In this document: one piece after another, positions 12,683 through 20,742 of the stretch
Layout: each line of letters starts with the position of its first letter
Numbering within the stretch: the stretch's first letter is position 1
Assembly: GCF_013337765.1 (NCBI RefSeq)
Contig: NZ_VBSB01000035.1
Coordinates: 620,742 to 684,741, forward strand
Direction: 5' to 3'
Length of the DNA stretch: 64,000 nucleotides
Source: Mycolicibacterium sphagni
Lineage (GTDB): Bacteria > Actinomycetota > Actinomycetes > Mycobacteriales > Mycobacteriaceae
The notes under the pieces: generated by a model
Told to the model about the DNA's origin: nothing
The model's database searches: none
Seen by the model: the letters and a program-made list of their open reading frames with translations, nothing else
Position numbers and translations under genes: made by a program

Positions 12683-13270
12683 TTACGGAACGTCGGTGTA
12701 CTGCCAGCTCACCCTGGTGTTCGAGAACGTGAAGCCCTTGCCGGTCTGCTCGCTCACGCACGAGATGCCGATCTCCTGCTGAGTGTTGCAGCGGAATCCG
12801 GCGGCCGCGAGAATCTTGTTGAACGGCAACGTCTTCGGCGTTCCCGACGGCTGTTTCACCTGATCGACCGGCACCGCGGCGAATTGCGGATCACCCTGCG
12901 TGTGGACCACGATCGAGTTGGGGGCGACGTTCTGCCCGGTTTCGTCGGTGATGGTCTGCGGCGCGCCCGTCACGCCGATGCGCCCGGTGCCGGTGCTCGA
13001 CTGGCAGCCGGCCCAGGTACGCGGCACGATCACGCACCGCCAGCTGCCGCTCGGGCTGGTGAAGTAGTAGCCGGAACGGATGTCGTCGGTCCTGGTGTAG
13101 TAGTCGAACGCATTGACCAGTTTGTCGTTGCTGGGCCGTGTCGAAGTCGTCCCAGGTCCGGGTGGAGCAGTTTGCTGGGTGGTATCGCTGGTGGTGACGA
13201 TCGGGTTCGAGCAGGCGGTGAGCGCGAGGGCGGCGACACCCACGACCATCGTTGCCCGGCATCCTCGCAC
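12683..13270 (-). CDS. Putative secreted lipoprotein, function unknown
   Basis: A 195-residue protein with a short hydrophobic N-terminus ending in the lipobox ALTAC, so it should be lipid-anchored at Cys 20 on the outer face of the membrane. A Thr/Pro/Gln-rich linker follows, then a domain with four Cys (residues SWRCVIV, AGCQSS, FRCNTQ, ISCVSE) that probably forms two disulfides. I do not recognise the domain. The start is GTG 13270, eight bases after a TACTCT -10-like element, probably leaderless. The open frame continues upstream, but only over hisE antisense. It is divergent from hisE and ends next to the sugar porter gene. Confidence 0.75.
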   Translation of the reverse strand: MRGCRATMVVGVAALALTACSNPIVTTSDTTQQTAPPGPGTTSTRPSNDKLVNAFDYYTRTDDIRSGYYFTSPSGSWRCVIVPRTWAGCQSSTGTGRIGVTGAPQTITDETGQNVAPNSIVVHTQGDPQFAAVPVDQVKQPSGTPKTLPFNKILAAAGFRCNTQQEIGISCVSEQTGKGFTFSNTRVSWQYTDVP

Positions 13271-13324
13271 GAGACGCCAGAGTAGTCCCCGACCGGAAAC
13301 CGCCGTGACGGCGTGTCGGCCCGC

Positions 13325-13606
13325 ATGGAACAATCGCAGGCCGTGAAGACCTTCGAGGAGTTGTTCGCTGAACTGGGGGAGCGTGCCCGCACCCGCCCCG
13401 CGGGCAGCGCCACTGTCGCCGCACTGGATGCCGGCGTGCACACCCTCGGCAAGAAGATCATCGAAGAGGCCGGTGAAGTGTGGCTGGCCGCCGAGCACGA
13501 ACCCGACGAGGCCCTGGCCGAGGAGATCAGCCAGCTGCTGTATTGGACCCAAGTGCTGATGGTCGCTCGCGGCCTGACTCTCGACGACATCTACCGGAAG
13601 CTTTAG
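13325..13606 (+). CDS. hisE: Phosphoribosyl-ATP pyrophosphatase
   Basis: It hydrolyses phosphoribosyl-ATP to phosphoribosyl-AMP, the second step of histidine synthesis. The 93-residue all-helical protein carries the MazG-like metal site in KKIIEEAGEV and the downstream EISQLLYW. It aligns over its full length with M. tuberculosis HisE (Rv2122c). The start is ATG 13325; a GTG at 13343, eight bases after AACAAT, is an alternative that would remove six residues. It is followed at once by hisG, as in M. tuberculosis. Confidence 0.95.
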   Translation: MEQSQAVKTFEELFAELGERARTRPAGSATVAALDAGVHTLGKKIIEEAGEVWLAAEHEPDEALAEEISQLLYWTQVLMVARGLTLDDIYRKL

Positions 13607-13615
13607 GTGACTGCC

Positions 13616-14470
13616 ATGTTGCGCGTTGCCGTCCCCAACAAGGGGGCGCTGTCCGAATCGGCCGCCGAGATCCTCTCGGAGGCCGGCTACCGGCGGCGCA
13701 CCGACCCCAAGGATCTCACCGTCATCGACCCGGCCAACGGTGTCGAGTTCTTCTTCCTGCGGCCCAAGGACATCGCGATCTACGTCGGCTCCGGTCAGCT
13801 CGACTTCGGCATCACCGGCCGGGACCTGGCCGCCGAAGCCGACGCTCCGGTGGACGAACGGCTGGCCCTTGGGTTCGGATCGTCCACGTTCCGCTACGCG
13901 GCACCGGCAGGCCGGGATTGGACCATCGCGGATCTGGCGGGCAAGCGAATCGCCACCGCCTACCCGAATCTGGTCCGGAAAGACTTGGCCGCCAGGGGAA
14001 TCGAGGCGACGGTCATCCGGCTGGACGGTGCCGTCGAGATCTCGATACAGCTGGGCGTGGCCGACGCGATCGCCGACGTGGTGGGGTCAGGGCGGACGCT
14101 GAGGCTGCACGACCTGGTGGCTTTCGGTGAGTCGCTGTGTGATTCGGAAGCGGTGCTGATCGAACGGGCCGGCAACGGCGACGATCCCAACCGCGCCGCG
14201 CGCGACCAATTGGCGGCGCGCGTACAGGGTGTGGTGTTTGGCCAGCAATATCTGATGCTCGACTACGACTGCCCGCGTTCGGTACTCGATCGCGCCACCG
14301 AGATCACCCCCGGCCTGGAGTCGCCGACCATTGCGCCGCTGGCCGATCCGGACTGGGTGGCGGTGCGCGCACTGGTGCCCCGGCGCGCGGTCAACGCGAT
14401 CATGGATGAGCTCGCGGCAATCGGCGCCAAGGCGATTCTGGCTTCCGACATCAGGTTCTGCCGCTTCTGA
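13616..14470 (+). CDS. hisG: ATP phosphoribosyltransferase, long form
   Basis: It condenses ATP with PRPP in the first, feedback-inhibited step of histidine synthesis. The 284-residue length is that of the long, hexameric form with a C-terminal regulatory ACT-like domain; the ends LRVAVPNKGAL and KAILASDIRFCRF match M. tuberculosis HisG. The PRPP-binding stretch DGAVEISIQLGVADAIADVV is present near residue 140-160. The start is ATG 13616, nine bases after the hisE stop; a GTG directly behind that stop would add three residues. It is co-transcribed with hisE. Confidence 0.96.
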   Translation: MLRVAVPNKGALSESAAEILSEAGYRRRTDPKDLTVIDPANGVEFFFLRPKDIAIYVGSGQLDFGITGRDLAAEADAPVDERLALGFGSSTFRYAAPAGRDWTIADLAGKRIATAYPNLVRKDLAARGIEATVIRLDGAVEISIQLGVADAIADVVGSGRTLRLHDLVAFGESLCDSEAVLIERAGNGDDPNRAARDQLAARVQGVVFGQQYLMLDYDCPRSVLDRATEITPGLESPTIAPLADPDWVAVRALVPRRAVNAIMDELAAIGAKAILASDIRFCRF

Positions 14471-14539
14471 AGTTGGCCCGGCCCGCGGCGCGACTGCGTG
14501 TTAGCGTCCCTCTAGTTGCCGCCGGCCCGGAGGACCGCC

Positions 14540-15022
14540 ATGACGCACGTTCTCGTTTTGTTGTTGGCCCTGTTGATCGGTGTGATCGCCGGTCTACGCG
14601 CCCTGACCGCCCCCGCCGTGGTGGCCTGGGGAGCGTTTCTCGGTTGGATCGACGTCAGCAACAAATGGTCGGAGTGGGTGGCCCACCCGATCACCGTGAC
14701 GGTGCTGACCGTGCTGTTGTTCGTGGAGCTTGTCACCGACCAGCTGCCGAAGACGCCCAGCCGCAAGAGCACGCCACAGTTCTCGGCCCGCCTCCTGACC
14801 GGGGCGTTCGCCGGAGCGGTCATCGGCAGCGCCTTCTTTCACACCTTCAGCTCGATCGGAGCCGGGATCATCGGTGCCGTGCTGGGCACGATGGGCGGTT
14901 ACGAGGCACGCTCGCGGCTGACGGCGGCCAACGGCGGTCGTGACCTGCCGGTGGCCCTGGCCGAGGACGTCATCGCGGTGGGCGGCGGTTTCCTGGTCGT
15001 TTATCTGACCAGCCTTATATGA
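14540..15022 (+). CDS. DUF4126 family membrane protein (Rv2120c-like)
   Basis: A 160-residue integral membrane protein with about four hydrophobic segments (near residues 4-30, 50-70, 85-115 and 135-158), two of them rich in Gly and Ala. It corresponds in position and size to M. tuberculosis Rv2120c, next to hisG. No function is known to me. The start is ATG 14540 with GGAGGA six bases upstream; TAGCGT at 14502-14507 is a possible -10. Its stop overlaps the start of the flavoprotein gene as ATGA, so the two are coupled. Confidence 0.82.
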   Translation: MTHVLVLLLALLIGVIAGLRALTAPAVVAWGAFLGWIDVSNKWSEWVAHPITVTVLTVLLFVELVTDQLPKTPSRKSTPQFSARLLTGAFAGAVIGSAFFHTFSSIGAGIIGAVLGTMGGYEARSRLTAANGGRDLPVALAEDVIAVGGGFLVVYLTSLI

Positions 15023-16389
15023 CAGCCCACTACGACGCGATCGTCATCGGCGCTGGGCAGGCAGGCCCGCCGCTGGCGGGCAGGCTGACCGCCGCAGGCC
15101 AGACCGTCGCGGTGATCGAACGTAAACTCGTCGGCGGAACATGCGTCAACTCCGGCTGTATCCCCACCAAGACCCTGGTGGCCAGCGCGCACACCGCGCA
15201 CACCGCGCGCCGCGGCGCCGACTACGGCGTGTCCACCGGCGATGTGTCCGTCGACATGGCAAAGGTCAAGGCGCGCAAGGACGGGATCGTGCTCGGCGAC
15301 CGCAGCGGCGTCGAGTCGTGGATCGAAGGGATGCCCGGAGCCGTCCTGATCCGCGGCCACGCCCGCTTCGAGGATCCGCACACCATTCGCGTCGGCGACG
15401 AGGTGCTGCAGGCCGATCGGATCTTCCTCAATGTCGGCGGCCGGGCGGTGGTTCCTGACCTGCCGGGCCTGTCCGATATCGACTACCTGACCAATGTCGG
15501 CATCCTCGAACTCGACGAGCTGCCTGAGCATTTGGTCGTCATCGGCGGCAGCTACATCGGGCTGGAATTCGCCCAGATGTATCGCCGGTTCGGTGCTCGG
15601 GTCACCGTGCTCGAGCGGGGCCCGCGCCTGACGCCCCGCGAAGACGAGGACGTCTCGGCCGCGATCGAGGACATCCTGACGGCCGAAGGCATCACCGTCG
15701 TCACGGGGGCCGATGGACTGCGATTCGCCAAGCGGGACAAGGGCTTCGAGGTCATCGCCACCGAAGGCGCAGTGCCTATCGCGGGCTCACACCTGCTGGT
15801 GGCGGTCGGTCGCCGACCCAACACCGACGACCTCGGCTTGGAACTGGCCGGTGTCGAGGTCGACGGCCGTGGCTACGTCGTCGTCGACGATCAGTTGCGC
15901 ACCAGTGTCGAGCACATCTGGGCGATGGGGGACTGCAACGGCAAGGGCGCCTTCACCCACACCTCGTGGAACGACTACGAGATCGTGGCGGCCAACCTGT
16001 TCGACAACGACCCGCGACGGGTCAGTGACCGGGTGCCCACCTATGCCCTTTACATCGATCCTCCGCTGGGTCGGGCCGGAATGACGGTCGGTCAGGTCCG
16101 TGCCTCGGGGCGGCGGGCGCTGGTCGGTAAGCGGCCGATGACCAGGGTCGGCCGAGCGGTGGAAAAGGGTGAGACACAAGGCTTTATGCAGATCGTCGTC
16201 GACGCCGACACCGAGGAGATTCTCGGCGCGGCCATCCTCGGCGTCGGTGGTGACGAGGTCATCCATTCGATCCTCGACATCATGTCGGCCAAGAAGCCGT
16301 ACACCGCGATCTCGCGGACCATGCACATCCACCCGACGGTCAGCGAACTGGTGCCGACGATGTTGCAGGAGATGACGCCGCTTACCTAA
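15019..16389 (+). CDS. Mercuric-reductase-like pyridine nucleotide-disulfide oxidoreductase
   Basis: A 456-residue FAD/NAD(P)H flavoprotein of the class I disulfide reductase family. It has the FAD motif GAGQAGPPLAGRL, the redox-active GGTCVNSGCIPTK with CxxxxC, the NAD(P)H motif GGSYIGLEFAQ, the second FAD motif AMGDCNG, and a dimerisation domain ending in the catalytic HIHPTVSE. It lacks the N-terminal metal-binding domain and the C-terminal Cys pair of true MerA, so mercury reduction is doubtful. The substrate is unknown. It overlaps the DUF4126 gene by four bases and ends against the convergent flavodoxin gene, sharing a CTAA overlap of stops. Confidence 0.88.
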   Translation: MTAHYDAIVIGAGQAGPPLAGRLTAAGQTVAVIERKLVGGTCVNSGCIPTKTLVASAHTAHTARRGADYGVSTGDVSVDMAKVKARKDGIVLGDRSGVESWIEGMPGAVLIRGHARFEDPHTIRVGDEVLQADRIFLNVGGRAVVPDLPGLSDIDYLTNVGILELDELPEHLVVIGGSYIGLEFAQMYRRFGARVTVLERGPRLTPREDEDVSAAIEDILTAEGITVVTGADGLRFAKRDKGFEVIATEGAVPIAGSHLLVAVGRRPNTDDLGLELAGVEVDGRGYVVVDDQLRTSVEHIWAMGDCNGKGAFTHTSWNDYEIVAANLFDNDPRRVSDRVPTYALYIDPPLGRAGMTVGQVRASGRRALVGKRPMTRVGRAVEKGETQGFMQIVVDADTEEILGAAILGVGGDEVIHSILDIMSAKKPYTAISRTMHIHPTVSELVPTMLQEMTPLT

Positions 16390-16979
16390 GCGGTCCTCGC
16401 CGCTGCCAGTCCGGCCAGGAGCTGTCCGGTCACCGTGGCGACGCGCTCGCCGAGATGTTCGCAGGTACGGAGGTCGGCGTCGTGCACGGCTTCGGGGTCG
16501 GCGTCGACATCGGTCGAGGCCCCGGCGCCCAGCCAGAAGCCGAGGCGGTTGAGCTCGAATTCGCTTGCACCGCTGGTATTCCACCCGGCTGTGAGGCCGA
16601 GGTTGACCCAGTGCATGTGGTGTTGGGCGGCGAACACCGCCAGCGCACTGAGGGTCTGCAGCTTGTCGCCGGCCTTGGAGCCGGAGTTGGTGAAACCGGC
16701 GCCGACCTTGTCTCGCCAGGTGCCCTCCATGCAGCGCCGGCCGGTGCGCTCGGCGAAGGTCTGGAAGCCCGCCGACACGTTGCCCATGTACGTCGGGCAG
16801 CCGAAGATGATGGCGTCGGCGGAATCGAGCACGGCCCAGTCCTCGTCGCCGACGGTGTCGACGGCGATCAGATGCACTGTCGCCCCAGTCGATTCGGCGC
16901 CGCGCCCGACGGCTTGCGCCAGGGTCGAGGTATGGCCGAAGCCGGAGTGGTAGGCGACCACAACCCGCGGTGTCACCAT
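16386..16979 (-). CDS. Flavodoxin/NAD(P)H-dependent FMN reductase-like protein
   Basis: A 197-residue flavodoxin-fold protein of the WrbA type. The FMN phosphate loop is YHSGFGHTSTLAQ at the N-terminus, and GCPTYMGNVSAGFQ forms the second FMN loop. It is expected to be a quinone or FMN reductase. The start ATG 16979 overlaps the SRPBCC stop as ATGGTGA. It is the third gene of the ArsR-SRPBCC-flavodoxin operon, so its expression is probably controlled by that ArsR protein. Confidence 0.83.
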   Translation of the reverse strand: MVTPRVVVAYHSGFGHTSTLAQAVGRGAESTGATVHLIAVDTVGDEDWAVLDSADAIIFGCPTYMGNVSAGFQTFAERTGRRCMEGTWRDKVGAGFTNSGSKAGDKLQTLSALAVFAAQHHMHWVNLGLTAGWNTSGASEFELNRLGFWLGAGASTDVDADPEAVHDADLRTCEHLGERVATVTGQLLAGLAAARTA

Positions 16980-17488
16980 GTCTGTCCTCCGTACGCGCTC
17001 TCGGCCACCTCGCGGTAGCGCTGCTGCCAGTCGGGTATCCCGTTCCCGGCCAGGTGGGCCTCCAGGCGGTCCAGGTAGGCATGAGTTCCTGGTCGAAAAC
17101 CGTTGGCATTGCGCACCCCGAGGCCGCGGTGGCTGAACCGCAGCAGGGTGCCTGGGGGATCGGAGCCGTCGGGCTGCAGTTCGTAACGCACGACACCGGG
17201 TTCGACGATCCGCTGGTTCCACTCGTGCTCGAAGACATGCGGCGGGTCCCAGACCAGGATGCGCCCGCTCATCCGTTTCTGGTCGGCGGATATCGGCGGC
17301 GCGGCGGGCACCATCTCGATCGCCCCGCCTTCGCGGCCATCGATCGTGGTGTCGCCCATCCAGTGGCCGCGTTCGGCCGGATCGGTGATGGCGGCCCACA
17401 CCCGCTCGATCGGGTGTGGCAATCGGCGTTCGAAAGTCAGTACCGCACGGTCGTTTTCGATACTGATCCAGCCCTCGCGGGTCGTCAT
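16973..17488 (-). CDS. SRPBCC (AHSA1-like) domain protein
   Basis: A 171-residue protein of the SRPBCC/Bet v1 fold, AHSA1 (activator of Hsp90 ATPase-like) subgroup. It shows the typical FERRLPHPIERVWAAITDP opening and the WDPPHVFEHEW core. Such proteins bind hydrophobic ligands, and in actinobacteria they often follow an ArsR regulator gene. The ligand is unknown. Translation is coupled at both ends (ATGA with arsR, ATGGTGA with the flavodoxin gene). Confidence 0.85.
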   Translation of the reverse strand: MTTREGWISIENDRAVLTFERRLPHPIERVWAAITDPAERGHWMGDTTIDGREGGAIEMVPAAPPISADQKRMSGRILVWDPPHVFEHEWNQRIVEPGVVRYELQPDGSDPPGTLLRFSHRGLGVRNANGFRPGTHAYLDRLEAHLAGNGIPDWQQRYREVAESAYGGQTW

Positions 17489-17802
17489 GAGTCCTCCTGG
17501 GCGGTGTCGTTCAGGTGTCGCTCGAGGGCATCGAGGTGGTTGGTCCAGAACTGGCGATAGCGCTCGATCCAGCCGTCGATCGCGACCAACCCGTCCGCGC
17601 GCAGCGCATAGATCCGGCGCTGGGCGTCGGGTCGTACCTCGACAAGCCCGACCTCACGCAGGATGCGCAGGTGCCGCGACACCGAGGGTTGGGTCAAATC
17701 CGGCAGTGCCGCAACGAGTTCACCGGCGGTGCGGTCGCCGGTTGCCAATGTGTCCAGCAGCACCCGGCGACTCGGCTCGGCGATCGCCTCAAAGACGTCC
17801 AC
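17485..17802 (-). CDS. ArsR-family transcriptional regulator
   Basis: A 105-residue winged-helix protein. The N-terminus IAEPSRRVLLDTLATGDRT and the recognition region TQPSVSRHLRILREVGLVEV are typical of the ArsR family. No metal-binding Cys motif is visible, as in the many ArsR proteins paired with SRPBCC genes. It probably represses its own operon through the operator at 17814-17840. The start is GTG 17802. Confidence 0.9.
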   Translation of the reverse strand: MDVFEAIAEPSRRVLLDTLATGDRTAGELVAALPDLTQPSVSRHLRILREVGLVEVRPDAQRRIYALRADGLVAIDGWIERYRQFWTNHLDALERHLNDTAQEDS

Positions 17803-17813
17803 TCGGCCAGTAT

Positions 17814-17840
17814 TACACTTGGCGTATATAGATGCAAGTA
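17814..17840. promoter_or_regulatory. Candidate ArsR operator
   Basis: The imperfect inverted repeat TACACTTG/CAAGTA (core arms ACTTG 17817-17821 and CAAGT 17835-17839) spans an AT-rich GTATATAGAT centre just upstream of the arsR-like gene. The AT content stands out from the GC-rich surroundings, and the site overlaps the expected promoter of the operon. Confidence 0.5.
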
Positions 17841-17844
17841 AATA

Positions 17845-18633
17845 TTAGCGCCGTTGCACCAGGAGGGTCTGTGCCGAGGTGCCGATGAACCCGTCGCGGT
17901 CGAAGAGTTCGGCGGTGGTCACTCCGATGCCATCCGGCCCGATCGACCCGCGTGCGCGGACCGCGAAATCATTGCCCGCGGGCTGCCGGTGCACGTGCAC
18001 GGCGGTGTCGGTGTTCATGTAGATGAACTTCTGCGGATCGATTGCTGCGCCAATGCCATTGGCGGAATCGACCACCATCGCCAGGCGTTGCAGCGCGGTC
18101 GTCGGCTCATCATCGACCAGGTTCGCGCCGGCCCTCATCCAATACACCGTGGCCCCTGCGGACTTGTTGTATTGGGGTCGCCACTGCACCGAATCGATGT
18201 AGCCCCCGGCGTCCTTCCAGTGCAGTTCCAGCGGTGCGGTGGGCCCCTCGACCAGCGGCGGGTAACGGTTGGTGGCCGCGTCGGCGGTGTCCGAGGTGGC
18301 CAGCGCCCATGCGCTGACTCTGGCCACGGCCCGCGGCGGTCCGTCCGGGCGTTCGGCGGACATCTCGGCCGACAGCATCGCGATGCGGCTGCCCGGCCGG
18401 TCGACCCGGGCCCGCACCCGCACCTCGGTGACCGGGATGGCGCCCAGAATGTCCAAAGTCAGGCGTCCGATCCGCATGCCGTCGCTCAAGATCTCTTCGA
18501 TGGCCTTGGTCAACAACGCCAACGGCGGTGAGCCGTGCTGGATTTCGGGCGTCCAGTTGCTGCGGGTGTGATCAGTGGACGCGAAGAGCTGGGCATCGCC
18601 GTCGGTGCCCAGCCGGTGGTAGTAGAAGCTCAC
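17845..18633 (-). CDS. Acyl-CoA thioesterase-like protein (double hotdog)
   Basis: A 262-residue protein whose N-terminus (HTRSNWTPEIQHGSPPLAL) and C-terminal half (an FIYMNTDTAVHVHR strand before the final hotdog strands) match the double-hotdog TesB-like thioesterase family. It should hydrolyse an acyl-CoA; the chain length is unknown. The start is GTG 18633, overlapping the stop of the nuclease gene as GTGA. It is not coupled to the arsR operon downstream, which has its own operator. Confidence 0.78.
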   Translation of the reverse strand: MSFYYHRLGTDGDAQLFASTDHTRSNWTPEIQHGSPPLALLTKAIEEILSDGMRIGRLTLDILGAIPVTEVRVRARVDRPGSRIAMLSAEMSAERPDGPPRAVARVSAWALATSDTADAATNRYPPLVEGPTAPLELHWKDAGGYIDSVQWRPQYNKSAGATVYWMRAGANLVDDEPTTALQRLAMVVDSANGIGAAIDPQKFIYMNTDTAVHVHRQPAGNDFAVRARGSIGPDGIGVTTAELFDRDGFIGTSAQTLLVQRR

Positions 18634-19505
18634 GCGGCCGGCTCGCCCAGCTGTTCCGGCCAGCCCGGATATGGCGGCGGTGTGCCGCCGTAGGCCGGGC
18701 ACAGCGCCTGATGGCTGCACCAGTTGCACAACCTCGACGGGTTGGGCCGGAAATCTCCTGTGGCGCCGGCGGATTGGATCGCCCGCCAGATCGCCATCAA
18801 GGTCTTCTCGAAGCGCAGCAGCTCGTCGAGCTCGGGGGTGTAGTCCAACAGCTGGCCATCGGCTAAATAGATCAAGCGCAATCGGGCCGCCAGCACATCG
18901 CGCGAGCGCAACAGGGCGACCGCGTAGAACTTCATCTGGAACAGCGCCTTGAACTCCGCCAGCGCCCGGGCGGCAGGCGGCGCCTTGCCGGTCTTATAGT
19001 CGACGACCCGCAGCTCACCCGTGCCGGCGACGTCGATCCGGTCGACATAGCCGCGTAGCAGCGTGCCGTCGGCGAGTTCGACCTCGATGCGCTGCTCGCA
19101 GCTCTGCGGGTCGAACCGGGTCGGGTCTTCGAGCCGGTAGTAGCCGGTCAGCAAGGCCCGTGCCTCGGTTAGCAGCGCGCTGCGCTGCTCGTCGGTGAAG
19201 CCGTCGGCGAGATCGGGGTGCTCGGCCAGTATCCGGTCCCAGGCGGGATCGACCAGCGACAACGCCGTCTGCGGCCCGCGGTCCGCGGCCGGCATGCCGT
19301 AGAGCTGCTCGAGGGCCGCGTGCACCACCGAACCACGCAGCTGTGCGGTCGACGGCGGCTCCGGCAGCCTGTCGACAGCGCGGAAGCGATACAGCAGCGG
19401 ACACTGCTTGAAATCGGCGGCCCGTGACGGTGACAGCGCGGGCCGCGGGCGTTCCGCGGTCACGGCATCCGCCTTTCCCGTCGCTTCGCTCGCCCCGGGT
19501 GACAT
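18630..19505 (-). CDS. RecB-like PD-(D/E)XK nuclease with probable Fe-S cluster (Rv2119-like)
   Basis: A 291-residue nuclease of the RecB C-terminal/Cas4-like family. It has the helical HAALEQLYG segment, the Asp of GYVDRIDV and the catalytic VVDYKTGK. Four Cys are placed like the AddB/Cas4 iron-sulfur cluster: one at the N-terminus (FKQCPL) and three at the C-terminus (CNWCSHQALC). It should act on DNA ends, but its partner is unknown. It matches M. tuberculosis Rv2119 in position, divergent from trmI. The start is ATG 19505. Confidence 0.86.
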   Translation of the reverse strand: MSPGASEATGKADAVTAERPRPALSPSRAADFKQCPLLYRFRAVDRLPEPPSTAQLRGSVVHAALEQLYGMPAADRGPQTALSLVDPAWDRILAEHPDLADGFTDEQRSALLTEARALLTGYYRLEDPTRFDPQSCEQRIEVELADGTLLRGYVDRIDVAGTGELRVVDYKTGKAPPAARALAEFKALFQMKFYAVALLRSRDVLAARLRLIYLADGQLLDYTPELDELLRFEKTLMAIWRAIQSAGATGDFRPNPSRLCNWCSHQALCPAYGGTPPPYPGWPEQLGEPAA

Positions 19506-19583
19506 AAGCCGAAGCCTAGGACGGTAGGCCGACAACCCGACGGCACATCGCACGGCGAGTCCGCTATGGCAGGCTGAACGGCT

Positions 19584-20444
19584 GTGACCGACGACCCCGC
19601 TCTCCCGCGAAGGACCGGTCCCTTCGTCATCGGGGACCGTGTGCAGCTCACCGACCCCAAGGGCCGGCATTACACGATGCTGTTGAACCCGGGCGGCGAG
19701 TTCCACACCCACCGCGGGGCCATCGAGCACGATGCGGTGATCGGCCTGCCGGAGGGCAGTGTGGTCAAGTCGACCAACGGCGACGCGTTCCTGGTGCTGC
19801 GGCCGCTGCTCATCGACTACGTACTCTCGATGCCGCGTGGCGCCCAGGTCATCTACCCCAAGGATGCCGCCCAGATCGTCCACGAGGGCGATATCTTCCC
19901 CGGCGCCCGGGTCCTGGAGGCCGGCGCCGGTTCCGGGGCGCTGACGTGCTCCCTGCTGCGGGCGGTCGGTCCCGGCGGCCAGGTGATCTCGTATGAGGTG
20001 CGCGATGACCACGCCGTGCACGCCAAGCGCAACGTGGAGACGTTTTTCGGGCAGGACCCGGACAACTGGCGGTTGATCATCGGCGACATCGTCGACTCCG
20101 ACCTTTCCGAGGCCTCCGTCGATCGGGTCGTGCTGGACATGCTGGCGCCCTGGGATGTGCTCGACACCGTCGCCCGGCTGTTGATCCCCGGCGGCGTTCT
20201 GATGGTCTACGTGGCGACGGTGACCCAGCTGTCCAAGACGGTTGAGGCATTGCGCGAGCAGCAGTGCTGGACCGAACCACGGGCCTGGGAGTCGCTGCAG
20301 CGCGGCTGGAACGTCGTCGGCCTGGCGGTCCGTCCGCAGCACAACATGCGCGGCCACACGGCGTTCCTGATCTCGGCTCGCCGGCTTGCGCCCGGCACGG
20401 TCACGCCGACCCCGTTGCGCCGCAAACGGCAGACCCCGGCCTGA
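19584..20444 (+). CDS. trmI: tRNA (adenine58-N1)-methyltransferase
   Basis: It methylates N1 of adenine 58 in the T-loop of tRNA using S-adenosylmethionine. The 286-residue protein aligns along its whole length with M. tuberculosis Rv2118c, whose activity is established. The N-terminal beta domain (HYTMLLNPGGEFHTHRG) is followed by the SAM motif LEAGAGSGALT and motif DMLAPWDVLD. The start is GTG 19584; the first six or so residues are extra compared with the homologue. It converges on the DUF503 gene with four bases between them. Confidence 0.95.
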   Translation: MTDDPALPRRTGPFVIGDRVQLTDPKGRHYTMLLNPGGEFHTHRGAIEHDAVIGLPEGSVVKSTNGDAFLVLRPLLIDYVLSMPRGAQVIYPKDAAQIVHEGDIFPGARVLEAGAGSGALTCSLLRAVGPGGQVISYEVRDDHAVHAKRNVETFFGQDPDNWRLIIGDIVDSDLSEASVDRVVLDMLAPWDVLDTVARLLIPGGVLMVYVATVTQLSKTVEALREQQCWTEPRAWESLQRGWNVVGLAVRPQHNMRGHTAFLISARRLAPGTVTPTPLRRKRQTPA

Positions 20445-20448
20445 TCGC

Positions 20449-20742
20449 CTAGTCGTCGCTGCGATGTAGTCCGCGCCGTGCCGACAGCAACTCGATCTCG
20501 GGACGCGCGGCCACCAGGCGTTCGGCGGCGTCGAGTACCTCGACGACATGTGCGCGATCGCCTGCCACCAGGGAAACGCCGATGCCGGCCCGTCGGTGCA
20601 GGTCGGGGGAGCCGGTCTCGGCGGCGGAGACCATGAATCGCCGCCGGAGTTCGGCGACGATCGGGCGCACCACGGCCCGCTTCTCCTTCAACGAGTGGAC
20701 GTCACCGAGCAGGACGTCGCATTCCAGCCAGCCGATCCACAT
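20449..20742 (-). CDS. DUF503 family protein (Rv2117-like)
   Basis: A 97-residue protein of DUF503, with the typical LLGDVHSLKEKRAVVRPI segment and IGVSLVAGDR. It corresponds to M. tuberculosis Rv2117. A homologue is often next to rbfA in other bacteria; the function is unknown to me. ATG 20742 follows the LppK-like stop without any gap, so the two are translationally linked. Confidence 0.88.
   Translation of the reverse strand: MWIGWLECDVLLGDVHSLKEKRAVVRPIVAELRRRFMVSAAETGSPDLHRRAGIGVSLVAGDRAHVVEVLDAAERLVAARPEIELLSARRGLHRSDD

Noticed and set aside
19506..20549. N-terminal extension of the RecB-like nuclease
   Set aside because: The frame stays open only because it is antisense to trmI; the nuclease homology starts after 19505.
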